DNA of 64,000 nucleotides. Source: Inia geoffrensis. Taxonomy: Eukaryota; Chordata; Mammalia; Artiodactyla; Iniidae. The DNA is taken from assembly GCA_036417435.1 (NCBI GenBank), contig CM070899.1, forward strand, positions 174,435,494 through 174,499,493. The letters run 5' to 3'. The translations under genes and the position numbers were made by a program. Shown one piece after another: positions 22,177 through 35,155 of this stretch (positions are counted from its first letter, which is position 1; every line of letters starts with the position of its first letter). Under the pieces are notes generated by a model. It did no database searches. It saw only the letters and a list, made by a program, of their open reading frames with translations, and was not told the origin of the DNA.

Positions 22177-24240
22177 CGTGAATATGTAACTTTTTTCTGC
22201 AATAGTTGTGACAGCTTAGGGTCTGGAATAGGAAAATGTAGGAGATGAGGATTTAAGATAAGGATGAGAGAACTTAATTTAAAGGAATTAGAGGTAGTGC
22301 AGTGCCATGAGATGGCCAGGCCTCGGAGGTGGCTGTTTTGAGATAAGATAGAATGAGCAATATAGAAGAGATAAAAGTGGATATTTTCAAAACGACTGAG
22401 GACAAATCCTGAAGAAGAGAATGTTGAAGTTATTAAAGTTGCTGGAGAGGATAAAGTAGAGGGGAAAAACAAAGCGCAAAAAACCAGTGGCAAGCAGCCT
22501 GCAGTCTGCAATGAGAGTTTCATTCTGTCTTCTATCTTCATGTTCAATCTTCTCATGAAACTGTCTCTGATGACTCAAATCCAAAAGAAGACCTCTTTCC
22601 TCCAAACTCATAAAATTTACTTTTAAATACTTTCAGCACATACTTGACCTTATACTGAGTAATCAAATCTCTTGTCTGCATTTTTAGCTGCAAGTGTATT
22701 CAGGCTTTTGTATTGCAAATACCTTATTTTCCCTTAATATACTTTAAATGCCTTAAGTTTAGTGTTGTGTTTTACATATAGGTGCTTAAATAGAAATTTT
22801 ATTGGCTGACTGAATGCAGTTATATCCACCTGAATGCGCTAATAGCCACTATTAACCAGTCATTCTTATTTGGGGCAACAAAATGCCCAATAATGGGTTG
22901 AAGTCAAAAGAGGAAAAGAGTCTCTGTGTGCTGAGTCTGTCATGGGGCATAAACGGTAGAAGATCTATGCAAGTCTGTACGAACACTCGTGAATCTCCTT
23001 GTGCATCACACTTTGCTAGACATGGTAGATCAATGCGGAACCAAGGGTAGGGCTTTGAGAGCAATCTACCCCAGGTGTAGGTCATGAGGGGGCGCATTGT
23101 CTATAGAGAATGGTATAATTACAATAGAACTAAAAAAGGTGAGATTTTTATTATCACTGTGTACCTGAAATTCTAAATTGTGTTAAAAGCTTTTTCTGAT
23201 CCAAGGTCTAAAGAGTTGATTCAGTCACTATTGCGCTTTACTAACATAGCATATATGTAAACTTCAACTGAGCACAGTTTGCTTACTTTTCCTTTGATGA
23301 ATATTGTCTTCGACATGAAACAATTCAGAGAACTCCCAGCTACACGCTTGGCGCCTCACAGCCGACTCAGCTGCATGCATTCATTTAGAGAATAAATGAA
23401 TTCTTTTGAATCATGACTCCATCTGGAGTTCCTTGTACGTGTTCAGGATCAACGGGTCTCCAACCCACAGAGTACTACACGCATCTGTGTTAAAACAGTA
23501 GATTCAAAAGAAAGAACGATGGCACTATGGTTGTAAAGACAAAGAAAAAGAACTTGGGTTACTTCAATTCTATTACTGCAAAATGCAAATCGTTCTCTGA
23601 GTCTGCTCCTCACTCATTCAGCAATATTCCCTCATCTGTCTTTTCCCCTTTTTTTCAAAAACAGATTGTCATTGCATCTTCCCTTTTTGTACAGTAATAT
23701 TTGTTCTGTTTTTTATTTGTAATGTTTTTTGCTGGTGTGATTATGCCTATGAAGTTCAAAACAGGAAGGTTTTCAGTGTCTGCTTCTTTTCTGGCCATTA
23801 TTATTATTCATTTCCGTTTCTGATTATGACTGAAAATAATGTTGTCTTGCAGAGGAGGCAGATGTTACAAAAAGGATCTACTCCAGATGTCAAATATCTT
23901 CAGTACACCACTGCCACAGCTATTTCAGAGTTGAACAGATATGACTTTGACTCCAAGGACAGATACATATAGGACATGTATGCAACCATATAAACAACCA
24001 CAATGTGCGCTAAAATGTGACAAGAGATGTAGCTAAAATATCAGGACATGTCTGAGACAACACAGGAGAATGAAAAGTAACTTCTAATCTGTAGGTAGGA
24101 ATCCAGAAATCTTTCTCGGAAATAATGTGAAATGGATAGTGTTTGTATAAGTAAAAATGATGAAGTAAGTGGCATTCCAGTTTAGGGGAGAACCACAGGC
24201 GAAGTCTCGGAGTAGGAAGGCATGGGATATAGACATGGAA
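22177..24240. other. Mostly single-copy interval
   Basis: 22200-22560 is purine-rich and may be another piece of the unassigned ancient repeat. The rest has no recognised element. A pyrimidine tract ending in AG near 23853 resembles a weak acceptor, followed by 38 open codons, but nothing supports an exon. Confidence 0.35.
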
Positions 24241-24428
24241 AGCGGCTCTCAGCCCTCACTGTGCATCTGACTGACCCGAAGAACTTTTTTTAAAAATCCA
24301 CCTGCCTGGGCCCCAGCGAGAGATTCTAAATCAGTTGGCCAAGGTGGGCTTTGACTTCAATACTTTTGTTTTAATCTCCCCAAGTAATGTTATTTTTAGT
24401 CACGTCTGAAATCCACTGGGCTATTAAA
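24241..24428 (+). mobile_element. hAT-Charlie MITE, MER5-like
   Basis: 'CTCTCAGCCCTCACTGTGCA', 'CTGCCTGGGCCCCAGCGAGA', 'GATTCTAAATCAGTTGGCC' and 'CACGTCTGAAATCCACTGGG' follow the MER5 layout with its central GGGCCCCA block and diverged inverted ends. Confidence 0.7.
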
Positions 24429-24534
24429 AAAAAAATGGACATTAAGTGTTTGAGCTGTGTGATTGAAAGATCTTTCTTTGAAAGAATTTGTACTTAATTT
24501 AGGAGCCAATAGAGACTCACTTAATTCCGTTTTA

Positions 24535-24790
24535 TTTTTTAATTTTTATTTTATATTGAAGTATAGTTGATTAACAATGTTGTATTAGTTTCAGTTGTAC
24601 AACAGATTAATTCAGTTATACCTATACACGTATCTATTCTTTTTCAAATTCTTTTCCTATTTAGGTTATTACAGAATACCGAGCAGAGTTCCCTGTGCTC
24701 TACAGTAGGTCCTTGTTGGTTATCTGTTTTCAATATAACAGTGTGTACATGTCAATCCCAAACTCCCGATCTGTCCCTCCCCCTTTAAGA
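24535..24790 (-). mobile_element. L1 3' UTR fragment, antisense
   Basis: It opens with a T/A-rich tail and 'ATTGAAGTATAGTTGATTAA', then 'GTTATTACAGAATACC', 'CTGTGCTCTACAGTAGGTCC' and 'CCCGATCTGTCCCTCC'. This is the cetartiodactyl L1 3' UTR in reverse. A related copy in the opposite orientation begins about 285 bp to the right. Confidence 0.85.
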
Positions 24791-25071
24791 ATACTTTTGC
24801 TTTTGGAAAATTATGTGAGTAATATGATGATTTTGTTATTCCCAGTAAATACCTGTTCTTCACATGCTTTGGGACAGTTTTCATCTTGCGCATGTATTAA
24901 CTATGGTTGTATTAACTAATTCTTCAGGATTATCCACAGCACAGTTCTAGAATGAAGGCAACAGACCACTGGCAAGTCGTAATTTTAGGTTGGAAAAGAG
25001 GCAACTGCAGGACAGTAAAACAACTTCTACATGAGGAAAAGCAACCAAAATAGGATGAGTAGAGAATGTGT

Positions 25072-25392
25072 AAAAAAAAACACCCAAAAATAGAGTTACA
25101 GATGTAGAAAACAAACTTATGGTTACCAGGGTGTAAGGTAGCAGGAAGGGAAGGGAAATTGGAAGATTGGGATTGACATATGAACACTAGTATATATAAA
25201 ATAGGTAACTTATAAGGACCTACTGTATAGCACAGGGAACTCTACCCAATATTCTGTAATGACCGATATGGGAAAAGAATCCAAAAAAGAGTGGATATAT
25301 GTATATGTATAACTGACTCACTTTGCTGTACACCTGAGGCTAACACAACATTGGAAATCACCTCGACTCCAATAAAAATTAAAAAAAAAAAA
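25072..25392 (+). mobile_element. L1 3' UTR fragment with poly(A), sense
   Basis: 'CTTATGGTTACCAGGGTG', 'GACCTACTGTATAGCACAGG', 'CTTTGCTGTACACCTGAGG' and 'GACTCCAATAAAAATTAAAA' followed by an A-run (25380-25392) mark the true L1 3' end. It is 5'-truncated to about 320 bp. With the fragment at 24535 it forms an imperfect inverted repeat. Confidence 0.88.
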
Positions 25393-25608
25393 CAACACCC
25401 AGACTTTGCCTCACACAAGAATTATTGCTTAGAATTCTTGGCCACACCAAAAGATAGACAAATCCATTTGAGTTACTCTTTTTAAGAAAATAGTGACCTA
25501 CAATTCATGAAGCAAAGAGACACAGCCACAAACAGGAGTCATTTATTTTAATTAGATTGCAGGTTTGGCCAGGGCCCAGAGCCATTATATTGTGTTTTCC
25601 TATGGATA

Positions 25609-25784
25609 GGTTTGCCAAATCAAATACACGACACTTAGATAAATTTTAATTTCAAATAAACGATGAGTAATTTTTTAGCATAAATATGTCCTAGGAAGTA
25701 TAGTTTTTAAAAATTACTCATTGTTTATCTACCATTCAAATTTAACTGTTGTCCTGTAGATTTATTTGCTAAATCTGGCAACCC
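25609..25784. mobile_element. Palindromic nonautonomous DNA transposon (about 176 bp)
   Basis: The left half contains TTTGCCAAATC, AATTTCAAATAAACGATGAG and TAATTTTTTAGCATAAATATG. The right half is its diverged reverse complement: ATTACTCATTGTTTATCTAC, CATTCAAATTTAACTGTTG and GCTAAATCTGGCAACCC. Such palindromic MITEs are common in mammals; the family name is uncertain. Confidence 0.7.
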
Positions 25785-26082
25785 AGTTTTATAACTGAAA
25801 GTAACCTGTGTTGACATAATATTCAACACAAAATAGGGAGATTAGAGAATAATTTGTACTTAGAAGTATGAAAAAGAGAAAAGATTCCCTTCCTCTGGAC
25901 AGTCAAAAGTGATCAAAGCTAAATATGGGAAGGTTGACCCAGTTGTATGAACACATCAATTTCCACGAAGATCCACTGGAGGCTCAAGGAAAGTTAAAGT
26001 TCAATATTTTTCCTTCCCCCCACTTTGAAAGAATGCTCCTGATTGCAGAGACTGTAGAGAAGCATTTCCCTTGCAGTTCCAA

Positions 26083-26228
26083 CGGACCCAGTAGCATCAG
26101 CATCACCGGGGACCTTGTTAGAAACGCAGAGTCCTGGGGCCTCTCCCCAGACCTGCTGAATCAGAATCGGCATTTTAACAAGATCCCTTGTGATTTGTAT
26201 GCAAGTGCGAGAAATGAAGATTTCATTC
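26083..26228. mobile_element. hAT-Charlie MITE, MER5A-type
   Basis: 'AGCATCAGCATCACCGGGGA', 'CCTTGTTAGAAACGCAGAGT', 'GGGGCCTCTCCCCAGACCTG' and 'CTGAATCAGAATCGGCATTT' are the MER5A sequence nearly in full. The 102-codon frame covering it is spurious. Confidence 0.9.
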
Positions 26229-26239
26229 TATAGTTTCCA

Positions 26240-28930
26240 GAAACATGCTCTAGAAGGTATAGGATCCATAGGCCCCTCCAGGGCTCAGGGAGTGTGTGAG
26301 CAGGGTTTCCTCCATCGCAATGAAGAGAGACCTATACTCTGAGTGATCCTGTTTGGACTTCCAGGTAAAATTTCATTGGAACAAAGGGTCTATGGCTTAA
26401 TTTCCTTTTTTTTAATTAAAAAAGGAAAGAAAATCTTGAGAAAACAATCATCCAGTTCATTTCATTTTCCAAAACATGGGACTGTGCCTGAGTCTTGTGC
26501 TGGGAAGTGACAGGACCGAGATGCTGTCCGTGCCTCAGGAACCCAGCCTCTTTCCACTTCCTACTGTTTACTGAAGAAATACTAGAAATTTCAGAACAAC
26601 TGCTTGTCAAACACCATCAGGCACCACAGGTGTCTTCTAGCTGGGCCTTGAATTTCAAAATTAACCCCTTGTCTTTCACACTCACGCCTAGTAACTGCCT
26701 TTCAAGGGTTCATCTAACCCATAAAAAGCACTATCCGCTTTGCTCTCCGAGCTTGAAGACAGGCCTCCAGCTGCAGTTTTCTTTACACTACTAACGGAGG
26801 GTACCCTGCAGGTTTGTTTGTGGATATTTCAGCTAATTATCTTGCCACAGACCATTGAGACAGATCTGGTTCAATTAATAGTTCTGAAGGAGTAATTAGG
26901 GAGAATACCTGCTTTCACGGCCCACCCCAGTGCCAACGTATCAGTGTGAACATTTACTTCTGAATTTGATTAATCGCATAAATAATTCTTAGAAATGAAA
27001 TTAGAGATCACCCACGCATTACACCCAGTCCTGTTTTAAGGCATGACACCCTGAATCTCTGTAATGAATTAACATTACAGTCTGGTTCGAATCTTTCCAT
27101 TTTCAGCATAGATCCTGCTCTGTTAGCACGTGACCCTGTGGCCCCCTGTTACAGTTTCTGTAACAATTTGAATTAATCATTCTAAAAAGAACACAGATTT
27201 GGACGTGTCTCAGCCTCAAGAAAAAAGTATTAAATGCTGGGTTGTGACCTGTCCGTCATACTTCATGGCAGAGCCAGACATGATGCCCATTCTTTGTCCA
27301 TCGGATAGATGTCTCATATTACAGCACCAACCTTAAAGATTGTTCTATGAGAACTAAACATTCAGTCATTCTATGGAAGTCACAGAACTGCCCCCTTTTT
27401 TCATTTATATGAGGAAATCTCTGAACACTTACAGATTGACCTAGGAAAATGACTTCAGTTAGGACTAATTTACATAGATTTCCTTTAAATTTAGGGATCA
27501 TAAAAGTTAATGCAGGAAGGCAGGAGGGACAATGGTCAGGAGAACCACGACCCAGAGAAGTTTTTAAATAATTTTTCTCTCCGGTGTTCAAGACCGTTAT
27601 CTCAGGGAAGCAAGCATAAGGATCCTACAGTTTTAGAGGACAAATCCTCAGATATCATTTTACAGATAAGGAAACAAAGGCCCAGAGAAATCAAGTGATT
27701 TATTTTAGGTCATATAATTGATTTGTGATATGTGAAAGCATTCTAGAAAGGAAGCAGAATTTTGGTGAATTTATTACTCTGTTTGGTATTTTTAGGGCTA
27801 GAATTGAGATATCAAGGAATTGTAAAAGAATGTGAAATCGGACCAAATGTTTAAATTTGGTCTAATAGATGCATGACCTCTATTAGATTTCATTGTAAAT
27901 TTTAACATATTATTATGGGAAATACCCTCTATTTTCATCTGGTCAAAAACTCTAGGAGTAAATATAAAATATTCAGTTTTGCACAAATGAAATAGTCTTG
28001 AATAATTTTGTAGTTGGATTATACCTATTCTATCTTGTTCATCTTTAGAATGCTTATTTGAGCCCTTTATTAAGTCTTACCTCAGTGTATCCCTTTCCCC
28101 TGAAATGGTTTTTATCTCCCATGTGGAACCATGTTTCATACGTTTCTTTGGTCGTATTTCCTTCAACATGGCATCTAGCACCATGTTAGACATTTCAGGT
28201 GTTTTTAGTAAATAATTTGTGCATTCTCTTTGTCCCAATAATTTTATTCCCATCAGGTTAGCAGCAAAAGTATTCGCTGTAACATTATTTATTTTATCAA
28301 AAAATCTGGAAAAAAATCTCAAAATCAAATTGACTGTATAAATCATATTGAGTTATAAGTAGTTTGCTCTACAGACACTTAAAATAATTTTGTAGAGGGA
28401 TAGTTCATAAATTTTTTCATGCTCTTAATTGGAAATAAAGAAGTCCATAAAACAGTATTTGCAATGATTTAATGTTTCTAGAAATGCATACAAGTGATAT
28501 ACACTGATAGTTGAACCAAATTATGTGTGGGTGGTAGGACCTCTAGTGATTTTAAATCTTGTTGGGGTATTTTTTTTTCTACAATGAGTAGTGGTACATC
28601 AAAAGAAATTATCTTTAAGGACATGCAGTTAATTCAGAAAATAAGTCTGTGCTGTGTTAACAGAGGAAGCTCCATTGTCCAATACTTTTGTACTTTCAGT
28701 TTTGAGAACCTCTGTGATGAGTTCACAAAGAACATGATAAACATTATCAATAACCCTTCAGTCTTTTCACCTAAGAGAATTATTAACTTAGTCATTCTGA
28801 CTTATTAACAGAATCCTGAAGTTGTTGGTAATGTTATAGTTTAAGATCGAAATAAAAATAGAGCCATGTTCACAAATTTCAGATAGGTTATACACGAACT
28901 ACTGAATTTTAAGAACTAATTTCTACAGCG
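26240..28930. other. Single-copy intronic interval with a candidate conserved block
   Basis: No gene or young repeat is visible. 26850-27200 is repeat-free with several TAATTA, CAATTA and GATTAA cores, which makes it a plausible enhancer. A MIR core fragment lies near 27640-27735 ('TTTTACAGATAAGGAAAC', 'GGCCCAGAGAAATCAAGTGA'). Frames in 28077-28808 have no family resemblance. Confidence 0.35.
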
Positions 28931-28934
28931 GGGA

Positions 28935-29103
28935 GAATTAACTTTGGACATAGACAGATCTCATTTTAAATCTTGGACCTGTCATTTGCTAGCTTTTTAG
29001 GTTTGTGCGAAAGGTAAATGATTGAGTTGTACACATTAAATGAGCTAGTGTATGTAAATTACCTACAAACTGCATGAAATACGGTTAAGAGCTTAATAAA
29101 ATA
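28935..29103 (+). repeat. MIR SINE, sense, diverged
   Basis: 'AAATCTTGGACCTGTCATTTG', then 'ACATTAAATGAGCTAGTGTA' and 'GGTTAAGAGCTTAATAAA' keep the MIR order through to its 3' end. Confidence 0.6.
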
Positions 29104-29147
29104 TAACTTTCACAAGCATCATCATCAACATTCTCATTAATGGTGCT

Positions 29148-29905
29148 CCTTTTTATTTTTTTTATTGGATAAATTTGAAGTGTAAATTTAAGGCATACAG
29201 CATGTTACTTTGATACATTTATATATTGTAATATGGTTGCTGTTGTAATGACACTTATTGCATTACATACTTATAGTACAATATTATTTAATACCCAATA
29301 CAAGTATATACCCTTAAATACCATCAATCTTATCTCCCCACTCCCCATTGCCTGGTAACCACTGTTTTACTTTTTGTTACTCTTTTAGGTTTGACTTTTT
29401 TTGATTCCACACATAAGTGATATCATACAGTACTTGTCTTTCTCTGACTTGTCTCGCTTAACATAATGTGCTCCAGGTCCATCCATGTTGTCACAGATGA
29501 CAGGATGTCCTCCTTTCTCATGGCAGAATAATATCCCACTGTGTATATCCCACTCTATATACCACCTCTTCTTTATCCATTCATCCACTGATGGACGTTC
29601 AGGTTGTTTCCACATCTTGGCTATGGTGAATAATGCTGCAATAAACATGGGAGTGCATTTATCTCTTCAAACTCCTGTTTTCATTTCCTTTGGGTATATA
29701 CCAGAAGTGGAATTGCTGGATCATCTATTTTTAACCTTTTGAGGGACTTCCCTGTTGTTTTCCCTAGTGGTTGGACTAATGTACACTCCCACCTACGGTG
29801 TCTAAGGATTCCCTCCCGTTCCATCACATCCTCGCTAGCACCTGCTGTCTGTTGTCTTCTTGATGGTAATCTGCACTCCTTTTTAATGGTCGCCTGTAGC
29901 ACAGT
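29148..29905 (-). mobile_element. Old LINE-1 fragment, antisense: ORF2 C-terminus plus 3' UTR
   Basis: Minus-strand translation gives L1 ORF2 C-terminal blocks: [10 protein letters not shown] near 29710 and [13 protein letters not shown] from 29648, each in separate frames. The plus-strand left part (29148-29380) is the reversed 3' UTR with 'TAAGGCATACAGCATGTTAC' and 'CATTGCCTGGTAACCACTGT'. It is clearly older than the L1 at the window start (L1M class), and the frames are broken. Confidence 0.88.
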
Positions 29906-31577
<1,672 letters not shown>

Positions 31578-31648
31578 AATTTCTAGGACAGAACAGCACC
31601 AGTGCTGGCTTACAGGTGTTAAGACTAAAAATTTGCCTATACCTTTAA

Positions 31649-31820
<172 letters not shown>

Positions 31821-32060
31821 TAAGCTGCTGTAGTCAGAAGGAGATGAGATTTCTGGACAAGCCCAGCCCGGGAAGGGTTAAAAAAAAAAAAAACCCTAAA
31901 ACTTATAGAGGATACCAATTACCACTGAACATAGAATTCCCTAGTGGAATGACCTCTATAGTTCACTCAGCACATCTCCTGTGGACTTATCAGAAATACG
32001 ACAAGATTACAATGCTGTTGGCTTAAGGTGCAGGGTTGCAAAGGGATCAAGACAAAAAAT

Positions 32061-32066
32061 AATAAA
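32061..32066 (+). terminator. Candidate polyadenylation signal AATAAA
   Basis: Canonical AATAAA hexamer about 484 bases after the stop codon, followed by a T-rich AGCTTTAGTT stretch. Usage is unproven. Confidence 0.45.
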
Positions 32067-32085
32067 GCTTTAGTTCACAAGGGAT

Positions 32086-33813
32086 CTACACCTTAGTTCA
32101 AATATTCTTCTCTGATAACTGTGTTCCACAGCCTGAACCCATTCACTCAAAAGAGCAATGATGAATATTTCAGTTTGCTGAGAAAAGGAGCTGATGCAGG
32201 AGCAAAAACAAACACAAAATAAGAGGTTTTTCTGTCTTTTCACCAGACATGTGGCTAAAGGGTTTTGTTTTTCTAGACCCACCTGTTCCAACAAGTTCAT
32301 CACTTTACAGGATGAATCTTTTACCTGTCCTGGAGGTTCCGCCTCCGCCTCCGTCTTCCTTGCTCTAGTTGCCCACTCTATGAGCAGTGACAGAATCGCA
32401 GCCTTTTAGCTAAGTGTGAGAAAGGAGGGAGAGGCTCTGGTTCCCCTGCCTCAGAGTTAAACATCTGATTTGTTTTAAGTATTGCCTCCACCGCCCACTG
32501 TGAAGTCCTATGAAGCCACAGTTGCTCTTGGCTGAAGGAAACAAAAGGAAACAATACGAAGAGTTCCTTAATCGTTTTTTGAAGCAAAAATGTTAAGGGA
32601 TTCTAAACACATGGGGTTTTTGTTTCCGCTTTTTACTTTTTGCCGTTTCAGTCCGAAAGGCCCATTTCATTGTCGATTCCAATCTAAGAAGCCATTCAAG
32701 GCAGCACATCCCTGGCGATAAAAAGAAGGAAAGAACCCTGCTGAATCATACAGTAATTTTCTTTAAAGCACATAGTAGTTACATAAATATATATATAAAT
32801 ATATTTTTGTTTATAACTAACACAAGGCAGGCTCTTGTGACTCAGAGTGCATTTTGTCATCAAGACAAAACAAATGCGAGATGCATTACTGCATACTTCC
32901 ATAGAGTTGTAAAATAATCCTTAATATTAGAATATTTTTATGTCACTTAGCGGAAGTGGTTCAATTAGTTGCAGTGCCGATCATTTTCCTGCCTATTTGA
33001 TCTGCTCTCCCATTCATATCAACCCCTTCCCTCCCTGGTGAAATAAAGCAGATGCAACAAGCTCCTTAGATGGATCTGTCATTTGCCCCATAATCACAGT
33101 CCAGATTTTGAAACCTCCCCATGAATGAAGACAGGAAATTCATCCCTGGAGGAGGAAAGTGGTTAATATATATACTGAGCTCCTAAAGTTTAAATTCAGG
33201 TACTGTGTGTACAATTTCATCAACATCTCGACCCATGAAACTTACGTCTTGTGCCAAGAAGCTATTGGTTTCTGTAGGGTACCGTGTCCGACATTTGCAG
33301 ATTCAGGTATCAAGAAGCAGAGATGTCTCGTAAGCAGCACTTTACTACCAACTTAGCATCTATACACATGTCTACATCGAATGACATCAGTCCACTGACA
33401 GAGTATCATATTTTATCGTCACAATTGTCTGATGTAAACTCATGCCATTTTCCATCAAGTATATTTTGCTTTACATTTTTAAGTACCTGATGAGGGTGAT
33501 AATTTTTTCCTAACCTGCTTAGATAATAATTGCAAAAAAATTGACAAGCAAGGTGATTGAAGGATGTGATGACAGTCTCTCTGTTATAGCTACGTTCAGT
33601 TTATAGGAAATAACCCAACTTATTTCTTGTGGAGTAGGTTTGGTCAGTTAGCAATAATCAAATGATTTGCCAATGTAACTGGTGCAACGGGTACTCTACA
33701 AAGACATAAGGAACACATAGACGATTCCTTCTAGGATAAGATGATGCTTCTTTCACTGGCTTTTGTGTTAGGTGTGGCTTCCAATAGGAGATGATTGACA
33801 GTTATATAAGTCA

Positions 33814-33816
<3 letters not shown>
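32086..33816. other. Distal 3' UTR or intergenic sequence
   Basis: No repeat is recognised. A further AAATAAAG hexamer near 33041 could serve as a distal poly(A) signal. A short AT-rich (ATATATAA) patch lies at about 32786-32806. Confidence 0.35.

Positions 33817-33864
<48 letters not shown>
33817..33864. repeat. (AT)n microsatellite
   Basis: Pure AT dinucleotides, about 24 units, preceded by GTCATGC. Confidence 0.97.
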
Positions 33865-33867
<3 letters not shown>

Positions 33868-34681
33868 CAACTCCTTTTGCAATTCTTTGAAGTAGTAATG
33901 TTATCTTTATTCCTTTCGAAGCTCATCTTCCATTTTCGATTCAAAAACATCAACAATTCTGTAAAATAACATAAAACTCTAAATTGTTCAATGAACTAGA
34001 GCACACAGTAATAGGGAAAACTTTTCAGAAGTAAAAAGGGCTGCTGAAGTGTGGAAAAACTTCCCAACCAAACCCAAAGTTGAAGGTGGCAAGACGTTTC
34101 TGTTGTTGATGAATCTTTTAGTGGTAAGGAGAAAGGCTGGCTGAATCCCTTTTTTTCATGAAACTTTCATTCTACTCTATATCTCTGGTTTGTTCTTTGT
34201 GCCCATTTACTGCAAAGGAAGAGCAGACATACACAAAGTTTCTGGAAAGTCAGAATGGACTCTGATGCTTTGGACTTTACATATATTATGTATTAGAAAG
34301 GGTGCATCTGTACATTACTTAATATATTATGAACATAGTAGAGAGAGAATAAAAATAATTTTACAAATTATGAATAGCAAAGGAACACATACAACGTTCT
34401 GGAGAAATAGATAAATGGTGCTACAGAGGAAGTTAGTTATTTCATCTTAATTATTTGTAAAAACATTTAGTGAATAGGTAAAGGTACTAAAAGTCAAGAA
34501 AAATATCTTAAGCCAACACTTGACCACAGTGTTGGTTTGTTTATGACAGGTTTGGACTTCAAGATATACTAACAACTAGAAAACTAAAGATAAATAATAA
34601 AGTACAGTTTATCCCCCATTATTATCTTAGTTTGAGATACCTAGGGCAGTTGCTCATCTCTCTCACAGGGAGCTTCTAGAA
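33865..34681. other. Single-copy interval
   Basis: Nothing recognised. Confidence 0.35.
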
Positions 34682-34877
34682 TGTGCTGTCCAATATTATA
34701 CCCATTAGCCAAGTGTAGCGCTTTAAATTAATTCAAATTCAATAAAAATAAAAATTCAGTTCTTCAGTCACCCTAGCGCTATTTCAAGCACCCAGTAGTT
34801 ACGTGTGGTTCGTGGCTACCATATTGGACAACACAGAACACTCCTGTCATTGCAGAAAATGCTACTAACACTGCTGT
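34682..34877. mobile_element. hAT-Charlie MITE (MER58/MER33-like)
   Basis: 'TGTGCTGTCCAATATTATAC', 'AAAAATTCAGTTCTTCAGTC', 'CAAGCACCCAGTAGTTACGT', 'GTGGCTACCATATTGGACAA' and a right end near ACACTGCTG show the inverted-end hAT MITE pattern. Confidence 0.8.
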
Positions 34878-34975
34878 AGAGGTCTTTCCTTTTAACACCC
34901 TCCCCTTGAGGAAAAGGAGGAGGAGAAGAAATAGATTTGATAGTTCCTGGGCCTATCTAAGCGTTTTTGCTCGCA

Positions 34976-35155
34976 GAGAGGCAGCGTAGAGTGATGAAAA
35001 GAATCCCAGCTGACGCAGCTCTGAGTCTCCGCCATGTTATCTTGGGAAAATCACTTTAACCGCCATGAGTCTCAGTTTGCAAGTTTGGAAAATAAAAATA
35101 TTTTTGTCCTGTCTTCCTTGCAAGATTATTATTATGTGGATTGACTAAATGTATA
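34976..35155 (+). repeat. MIR SINE, sense
   Basis: 'GCGTAGAGTGATGAAAAGAA', 'CTTGGGAAAATCACTTTAAC', 'GAGTCTCAGTTTGCAAGTTT' and 'GCAAGATTATTATTATGTGG' keep MIR order. Confidence 0.75.

Noticed and set aside
25925..26233. 102-codon frame
   Set aside because: Its 3' half lies in a MER5A-type DNA transposon, and the remainder has no known similarity.
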